From contig JBBIRM010000102.1 in the NCBI GenBank assembly GCA_037441765.1, forward strand, positions 1 through 10,084: a DNA stretch of 10,084 nt. Direction: 5' to 3'. Position 1 is the first letter of the stretch; the number at the start of each line of letters is the position of its first letter. The DNA comes from JBBIRM01 sp037441765 (GTDB lineage: Bacteria > Desulfobacterota > BSN033 > UBA1163). The notes below the pieces were generated by a model. That model saw nothing but the letters and a program-made list of their open reading frames with translations, had not been told where the DNA came from and ran no database searches. Shown piece after piece: positions 5,781-10,084 of this stretch. Made by a program: the position numbers and the translations under genes.

Positions 5781-6647
5781 ATGATGAAACGCATGCCTCC
5801 TTTCCACTGGCTTACCTTTTTCTTCCTAATTGGATTGATCATTGTTTCTATTATTTTTAAAGGTCATATCCCAAAATGGCGATTTCTTCTTCTCAACTAC
5901 CTTCTTCTTTTGGGTCTCCTCCTTATCTTGAATCTTTCTTTGTCTCGTGGAGAAAAGGGAAGGGCGAATAGATTCCTTACCCATTTCTCTCCCATTCTAT
6001 TTGTAATCCTTATCTACGAATCCCTCGGGAATCTCATCCAGCATCTTCGGCCAGACATCGATCCCTGGTTGATTCAGATCGATTACTTGATATTCGGAGT
6101 CCACCCCACACTCTGGATGGAGCAGTGGATTACCCCATGGTTCACGGATATTATGTCCTTTGCTTATGGAAGTTATTATTTCATTCCCGTGACCCTCATC
6201 ACCGTCCTCTATTTCAAAAAGAGGTTCCCTGAATTGGAACGTTCTATCTTTATTCTCCTCTTTGGCTATTATGCCTCTTTTATTGGTTATATTCTTTTTC
6301 CGGCCATTGGCCCCCGTTACACAATGGCTCATCTCTATACAGTCCCCCTTGAGGGAAGTTTCCTCACCGATATGGTCAGGGATGTGCTAAACCTCCTCGA
6401 ACATAATAAAAGGGACTGTATGCCAAGTGGTCATACCCAGATCGTCCTCATGACCCTCGTTTTAGCCCGTCGTTACGAAAGGGTTCTTTTTTATATTCTT
6501 TTTCCCCTGATCTGTGCACTGATCCTCTCAACCGTCTATTTGAGGTATCACTATGTGATAGATCTTTTTGTGGGAGGAGGGTTTGCCATGGGTTGTATGA
6601 TCCTTGCTCCCCATCTTTACGATGCCTGGAAGAAGACTCATAGTTGA
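5781..6647 (+). CDS. PAP2_3 (AUR1/IPT1-like) integral membrane phosphatase/phosphotransferase
   Basis: A 288-residue multi-pass inner-membrane protein. Hydrophobic segments lie at about 9-26, 34-53, 67-83, 130-145, 153-173, 220-228, 235-253 and 260-276. Catalytic motifs of the PAP2 superfamily are present: CMPSGHT (213-219, H218) and RYHYVID (255-261, H257 nucleophile, D261). FPAIGPR (173-179) replaces the classical KxxxxxxRP motif, as in the AUR1-like PAP2_3 group. Enzymes of this group hydrolyse lipid phosphates or transfer phospho-head-groups. Fungal Aur1 makes inositol-phosphorylceramide. The gene ends stop-to-stop with the ceramide-type operon, overlapping it by 10 bases. From that context I infer a sphingolipid role, for example head-group transfer or lipid-phosphate dephosphorylation. 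A general undecaprenyl- or phosphatidyl-phosphatase cannot be excluded. Confidence 0.85.
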   Translation: MMKRMPPFHWLTFFFLIGLIIVSIIFKGHIPKWRFLLLNYLLLLGLLLILNLSLSRGEKGRANRFLTHFSPILFVILIYESLGNLIQHLRPDIDPWLIQIDYLIFGVHPTLWMEQWITPWFTDIMSFAYGSYYFIPVTLITVLYFKKRFPELERSIFILLFGYYASFIGYILFPAIGPRYTMAHLYTVPLEGSFLTDMVRDVLNLLEHNKRDCMPSGHTQIVLMTLVLARRYERVLFYILFPLICALILSTVYLRYHYVIDLFVGGGFAMGCMILAPHLYDAWKKTHS

Positions 6648-7762
6648 GTTTCATAAATCCTGTAAGTCTTGTAGTGCTTTCCACCCAGGGACTCAATCCC
6701 ATGTTTCATAAGGTGATTGTTTTCAAGAATCCATGAGCATTCTGCAGATTCAAACCCTTTTTGGAGCCCATTTTTTATTGTCTCAGCATAGAGGAGCCCT
6801 TCCGCACCTTTTTTTTGAAAACCGTGCTTTATTCCAAGAAGCATCATACGGATGGTCTTTATCTTTCTACGATAATAGAGGTATTTAATACCTCCTATGA
6901 GGCCTATCCTCCCGTTGAGGTGTTTAAGAACCTGATTATAATCAGGAAGGGCGACAGAGAACCCGATGGGCTCTTCTCCCAAGTATACGAAAAGGACTAA
7001 ATCAGGGATGGCAAACGGGATTAAATTTTTTGCCAGATCATCGATCTCCTCATCAGTCAATGGAACAAAACCCCAGTTTTTACTCCAGGCTTGATTGTAA
7101 ATCTCCTTGATCGTCTTTAACTCTTTTTCTATCTGACCAAACCTGATTGGCCTAACCCAGAGACGAGGTTCCCTTTTTTTAACCAGTTCCTCTAATCGGG
7201 ACAATCGTTCCTCCACAAGAGAAGATTTCTCGATCAGGTAGGCGTAAAGATCTATCGCCTTTTTCCATCCCAATTTTTCTAAGAAAGATGAGTAATAGGG
7301 GGGGTTGTAGGGCATCATGAGGACTGGAGAGGACTGAAATCCATCAATAAGTAGCCCACATTCATCATTGGTAGAAGGGTTCATGGGACCAAGGCCCTTT
7401 TGCATCCCTTTCTCCCTTAACCAGCCTTTTACTTTTGAGAAGAGGGATTGAGCAACCTCTCCATCTTCTATTGATTCGAAGAATCCGAAGAAGCCCACCT
7501 TTTCTTGATGAAATTCAATATAGTGATGGTCCACAATCCCTGCAATCCTTCCTACCACCTTCTTTCCCCGATAAGCAAGAAAGAGGGCAATCTCTGCGTG
7601 GGTGTGGAAAGGGTGTTTTGGACTCAATTTATAAAGTTGGTCTTTGATTAGAGGTGGAACCCAGTAACGGTCTCCCTGGTAGATCGCCCAGGGGAGACGG
7701 ATGAAGGACATTAGATCTTCTTTACTTTTTACCTCTTCGACCTTGATTTCCTGATTTGCCAT
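6638..7762 (-). CDS. bcerS: GNAT-fold acyltransferase-like protein, candidate bacterial ceramide synthase
   Basis: A 374-residue soluble protein. The first half carries FIRLPWAIYQGD (20-31), VGRIAGIVD (70-78), GFFGFFE (90-96), GPMNPSTNDECGLLIDGF (125-142) and MMPYNPPYY (149-157). The second half resembles a GNAT acyltransferase (LVLFVYLGEEPIGFSVALPD, then a C-terminal ILENNHLMKHGIESLGGKHYKTYRIYE). This pattern matches the family that contains the Caulobacter bCerS, which N-acylates 3-ketosphinganine with an acyl-CoA. Family assignment is by recollection of motifs; function is inferred from that plus position directly downstream of the Spt-like gene (14-base gap, same operon). Such proteins are often annotated only as hypothetical or N-acetyltransferase. 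The ATG at 7762 has a weak ribosome site, so translational coupling to spt is likely. Confidence 0.78.
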   Translation of the reverse strand: MANQEIKVEEVKSKEDLMSFIRLPWAIYQGDRYWVPPLIKDQLYKLSPKHPFHTHAEIALFLAYRGKKVVGRIAGIVDHHYIEFHQEKVGFFGFFESIEDGEVAQSLFSKVKGWLREKGMQKGLGPMNPSTNDECGLLIDGFQSSPVLMMPYNPPYYSSFLEKLGWKKAIDLYAYLIEKSSLVEERLSRLEELVKKREPRLWVRPIRFGQIEKELKTIKEIYNQAWSKNWGFVPLTDEEIDDLAKNLIPFAIPDLVLFVYLGEEPIGFSVALPDYNQVLKHLNGRIGLIGGIKYLYYRRKIKTIRMMLLGIKHGFQKKGAEGLLYAETIKNGLQKGFESAECSWILENNHLMKHGIESLGGKHYKTYRIYETQL

Positions 7763-7776
7763 TCCATTGGATTCCG

Positions 7777-8958
7777 TTAGATTAGACCCATCTGTTTTCC
7801 TATCATCTCAAAAGCCTCAAGGACCCTATCCAGTTGTTCTTCGGTATGTGTGGCCATATAACTCGTTCTGAGGAGTTCCCTGCCTGGGGGGACGGCAGGA
7901 CTCACCACAGGGTTCACAAAAATGCCCTCCTCGAAAAGGCGTTTACACATCTCATAGGTCTTTAGATCGTTTTTGATGATGATGGGAATAATCGGAGTTT
8001 CACTCAAGCCCGTATCAAAACCGAGGGCCTTATAGCCGGAAAGCATCTTTCGAGTATTTCTCCAGAGTTTTTCTCTTAGTTGAGGTTCCTCTTCGATGAT
8101 GTCAAGTGCCGCACTGACGGATGCGACCAGTGCAGGAGGGAGGCTGGCGCTAAAAATCATGGATCTACCAATGTGTTTAATATAATTAATCACCTCCTCC
8201 GCCCCCACGACAAAGCCCCCGATCGCTGCAAGTGATTTACTGTAGGTGCCCATGATCAGGTCGACCTGATCCTCCAAGCCAAAGTGCTCTGAAGTTCCCC
8301 TGCCTCCCTTTCCTAAGACGCCTATGCCGTGGGCATCATCCACCATGATCCTCGCCCCATAAGCCTTTGCTAATTTTACAATGGGGGGGAGATCCACAAT
8401 GTCTCCTTCCATGCTGAAAACCCCGTCCACAATGATCAACTTTCCTTTATTTTTTGTACTTTCGAGGACTTTTTCAAGGTCCTTCATATCATTATGTCGG
8501 AATTTTTTCACCTGCCCAAAGGAGAGGCGACAGCCATCAATGATGCTTGCATGATCGTATTTGTCAATGATGGCCACATCGTTTCGACCCAGAAGGGCGG
8601 ATATGGTTCCTAAATTGGTTTGATAGCCTGTGGCAAAGACCAGGGCCGCTTCCTTTCTGAAAAATCGAGCCAGTTTCCTTTCCAACTCCTCGTGGAGTTC
8701 AAGGTTCCCGTTGAGAAACCTTGAGCCGGCGCAACCGCTTCCAAATTTCTCCACAGCCTTTATGGCTGCCTCCTTCACTCTGGGGTGATTGGTAAGGCCG
8801 AGATAGTTGTTCGATCCTATCATGATGACCTTCCTTCCATTGACCAATACTTCCGAGTCTTGAGCGGATTCGATTTTTCTAAAGAAGAAATAGAGGCCAC
8901 TTTGCTTTATACTTTGATATGTTCCCCAAACTTTTTGACATTTTTCGAAGACATCCAT
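7777..8958 (-). CDS. spt: PLP-dependent alpha-oxoamine synthase, probable serine palmitoyltransferase
   Basis: A 393-residue fold-type I PLP enzyme that condenses an amino acid with an acyl thioester, releasing CO2. Seen: NNYLGLTNHP (50-59), GSGCAGSRFLNGNLELHEELE (73-93), H136 in DHAS (ring-stacking), D208 and H210 in VDDAHG, and the PLP lysine K241 in GTYSKSLAAIGGF. The SKS lysine motif and the GCAGSRFLNG/IFSAS pattern match bacterial serine palmitoyltransferases of the Bacteroides type. BioF and 2-amino-3-ketobutyrate CoA ligase usually read (L)GKA/GKALG. No biotin or threonine-degradation genes are nearby. Serine plus palmitoyl thioester would give 3-ketosphinganine, the first step of sphingolipid synthesis. 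It lies between the SDR gene (21-base gap) and the GNAT-like gene. The ATG at 8958 has a GGGGTGA ribosome site. A BioF-like activity is the main alternative. Confidence 0.87.
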   Translation of the reverse strand: MDVFEKCQKVWGTYQSIKQSGLYFFFRKIESAQDSEVLVNGRKVIMIGSNNYLGLTNHPRVKEAAIKAVEKFGSGCAGSRFLNGNLELHEELERKLARFFRKEAALVFATGYQTNLGTISALLGRNDVAIIDKYDHASIIDGCRLSFGQVKKFRHNDMKDLEKVLESTKNKGKLIIVDGVFSMEGDIVDLPPIVKLAKAYGARIMVDDAHGIGVLGKGGRGTSEHFGLEDQVDLIMGTYSKSLAAIGGFVVGAEEVINYIKHIGRSMIFSASLPPALVASVSAALDIIEEEPQLREKLWRNTRKMLSGYKALGFDTGLSETPIIPIIIKNDLKTYEMCKRLFEEGIFVNPVVSPAVPPGRELLRTSYMATHTEEQLDRVLEAFEMIGKQMGLI

Positions 8959-8979
8959 GAGATCACCCCATTCTTTTGG

Positions 8980-9957
8980 CTATAGCCATTTTTCTTTTTT
9001 ATACCAGTTGAAGGTCAACTGGGCTCCTTGAAAAAGGGAAAATTGAGGATGGAACCCGAGCATGGTTTTGGCCTTAGTGATATCGCACGTCCAATTTCTT
9101 TGAACCATTTCTATTGCCTTTCCTCTATTGAGGAGGGATGGTTTTTTTGAGAGTTTGGATAGGTATTCAGAAAAAAAAGCGATTCCAAAGATCATCCGCT
9201 CGGGGATCCGAAGCCTAAGCGCACGGACCCCCATCACCTGGGCAAAGATGTTCCCAATCTCCTCCATACGGTAAGAATGACCATCGGATAGAAAGAAAAT
9301 CTCTCCGCTCTTTGTTTGGGCCTCTGAAGCCATGAAGATGGCCCGGACCAGATCCTCCACATAACACAGGCTGATATGCTGGACAGGTCCTGTAAGGCAG
9401 GGGTTGATCCGTTTTGAGAGGCATTTAAAGAAGGTATAGATGTCCCGATCTCTGGGCCCATAGACCGCAGAAGGTCGGAGGATGAGAATGGGAAGTTTGT
9501 GAGAGTGAGTGAGAGCGAACTCCTCACCCATCCATTTGCTCTGGCCATAAGGTGAGATAGGTTCGCAAGGATCTGACTCTTTTTTACACCCATTTCGTGA
9601 GGGGCCCGATGCAGCAAGGCTCGAGAGGTAGATCAATTTCTGTATGAAAGGATTCTTTTCGAGAACCGCCCTCACAAGATTTTTTGTCCCAATCGCATTG
9701 ACCTCAAAATAGGTTTTCTCTTTTAAGGCCTTTGTCACCCCGGCAAGATGATAGATTTGATCCACGCCCTTTACGGCATCCATCAAAGAATCTTTTTGGG
9801 TGATGTCTCCTTTCACCACTTCAATAGGAAGGTTCTTTAACCACCTCAACTCCTCCGGCCTTCGGACAAGACATCGAACATGAAATCCTTTCTTTAAGAG
9901 AGCCTCTGTTAGGTGGCTCCCGATAAATCCTGTGGCTCCTGTGACTAAAGCCTTCAC
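8980..9957 (-). CDS. cerR: extended SDR (NAD-dependent epimerase/dehydratase family), candidate ceramide reductase CerR
   Basis: A 325-residue extended short-chain dehydrogenase. The N-terminal Rossmann motif GATGFIGS (7-14, GxxGxxG), D51, and the catalytic YGQSK (Y137 and K141) with S112/S113 upstream are intact, as is the RPSAVYGPRD substrate-domain signature. Such proteins include sugar epimerases, 3-beta-hydroxysteroid dehydrogenases and the bacterial CerR. CerR reduces the 3-keto group of the acylated sphingoid base to make ceramide, using a nicotinamide cofactor. The specific role is inferred from being first in an operon with the Spt-like and bCerS-like genes. Sequence alone cannot separate it from a sugar epimerase. 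The start is a GTG at 9957 with AGGAG 8 bases upstream. Confidence 0.78.
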   Translation of the reverse strand: MKALVTGATGFIGSHLTEALLKKGFHVRCLVRRPEELRWLKNLPIEVVKGDITQKDSLMDAVKGVDQIYHLAGVTKALKEKTYFEVNAIGTKNLVRAVLEKNPFIQKLIYLSSLAASGPSRNGCKKESDPCEPISPYGQSKWMGEEFALTHSHKLPILILRPSAVYGPRDRDIYTFFKCLSKRINPCLTGPVQHISLCYVEDLVRAIFMASEAQTKSGEIFFLSDGHSYRMEEIGNIFAQVMGVRALRLRIPERMIFGIAFFSEYLSKLSKKPSLLNRGKAIEMVQRNWTCDITKAKTMLGFHPQFSLFQGAQLTFNWYKKEKWL

Positions 9958-9985
9958 AATGAATTCTCCTTATTTAAACTTTAAA

Positions 9986-10013
9986 ATTTTATCTGTTTTC
10001 AGGGAATTGTCAA
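9986..10013 (-). promoter_or_regulatory. sigma70-type promoter of the cerR-spt-bcerS operon
   Basis: Read on the minus strand: -35 TTGACA (10008-10013, perfect consensus), a 16-base spacer, and -10 TAAAAT (9986-9991). It lies about 28 bases upstream of the GTG start. Two copies of CCAGG (10022-10034 on the plus strand) sit just upstream of the -35 and may be chance. The rest of the sequence to the window edge shows no gene. Confidence 0.75.
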
Positions 10014-10084
10014 GGAGAACCGCCAGGATTCCAGGGACACGGCAAGTTTTAGCCGATTAGGGTTATCCTTAAAAAGTTTTAAGA

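Noticed and set aside
7777..8958. BioF in a biotin operon
   Set aside because: No bioA, bioB, bioC or bioD nearby, and the active-site lysine context is of the Spt type.

Overview
The window (10,084 bp) looks like a chromosomal segment from a Gram-negative anaerobe of roughly average GC. The best guess is a deltaproteobacterium (Desulfobacterota) or a relative such as Nitrospirota. This rests on gene content alone: a NapH/MauM-type polyferredoxin, a COG4087-type HAD protein and a bacterial ceramide pathway. No rRNA or marker gene is present to settle it. No tRNA, rRNA, CRISPR array or transposase gene was found.

Layout. (1) Bases 2-868, plus strand: the 3' part of a multi-cluster 4Fe-4S protein that enters from the left edge. 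(2) Bases 906-2976, minus strand: a housekeeping operon read in the order pyrF, rlmB, HAD-like gene, from a near-consensus sigma70 promoter at 3002-3031. (3) Bases 3032-3644: a gene-free stretch full of inverted repeats. It includes an 88-90 nt foldback and a 175-nt rod-like foldback with 37-39 nt arms, then a possible terminator and the promoter of a small hypothetical gene. (4) Bases 3645-3914, plus strand: an 89-residue conserved-looking protein of unknown function, overlapping tail to tail with proS (3880-5595, minus). (5) Bases 5596-5780: a divergent promoter region. (6) Bases 5781-9957: a lipid region. A plus-strand PAP2_3/AUR1-like membrane phosphatase or phosphotransferase meets, stop to stop, a minus-strand operon of three genes: an SDR reductase/epimerase, a serine-palmitoyltransferase-like enzyme and a GNAT-fold acyltransferase-like protein.

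The last operon is the most interesting part. Its three families are those of the bacterial ceramide pathway described in Caulobacter. Spt condenses serine with a fatty acyl thioester. The GNAT-fold bCerS N-acylates the product. CerR, an epimerase-like SDR, reduces the 3-keto group. The PAP2_3 protein belongs to the superfamily that contains the fungal inositol-phosphorylceramide synthase Aur1, so it is a plausible but unproven head-group enzyme. Together the window could encode a compact route to a phospho-sphingolipid. The operon has its own near-consensus promoter (9986-10013), so it starts inside the window. A dedicated acyl carrier protein and acyl-ACP synthetase, present in Caulobacter, are not seen here.
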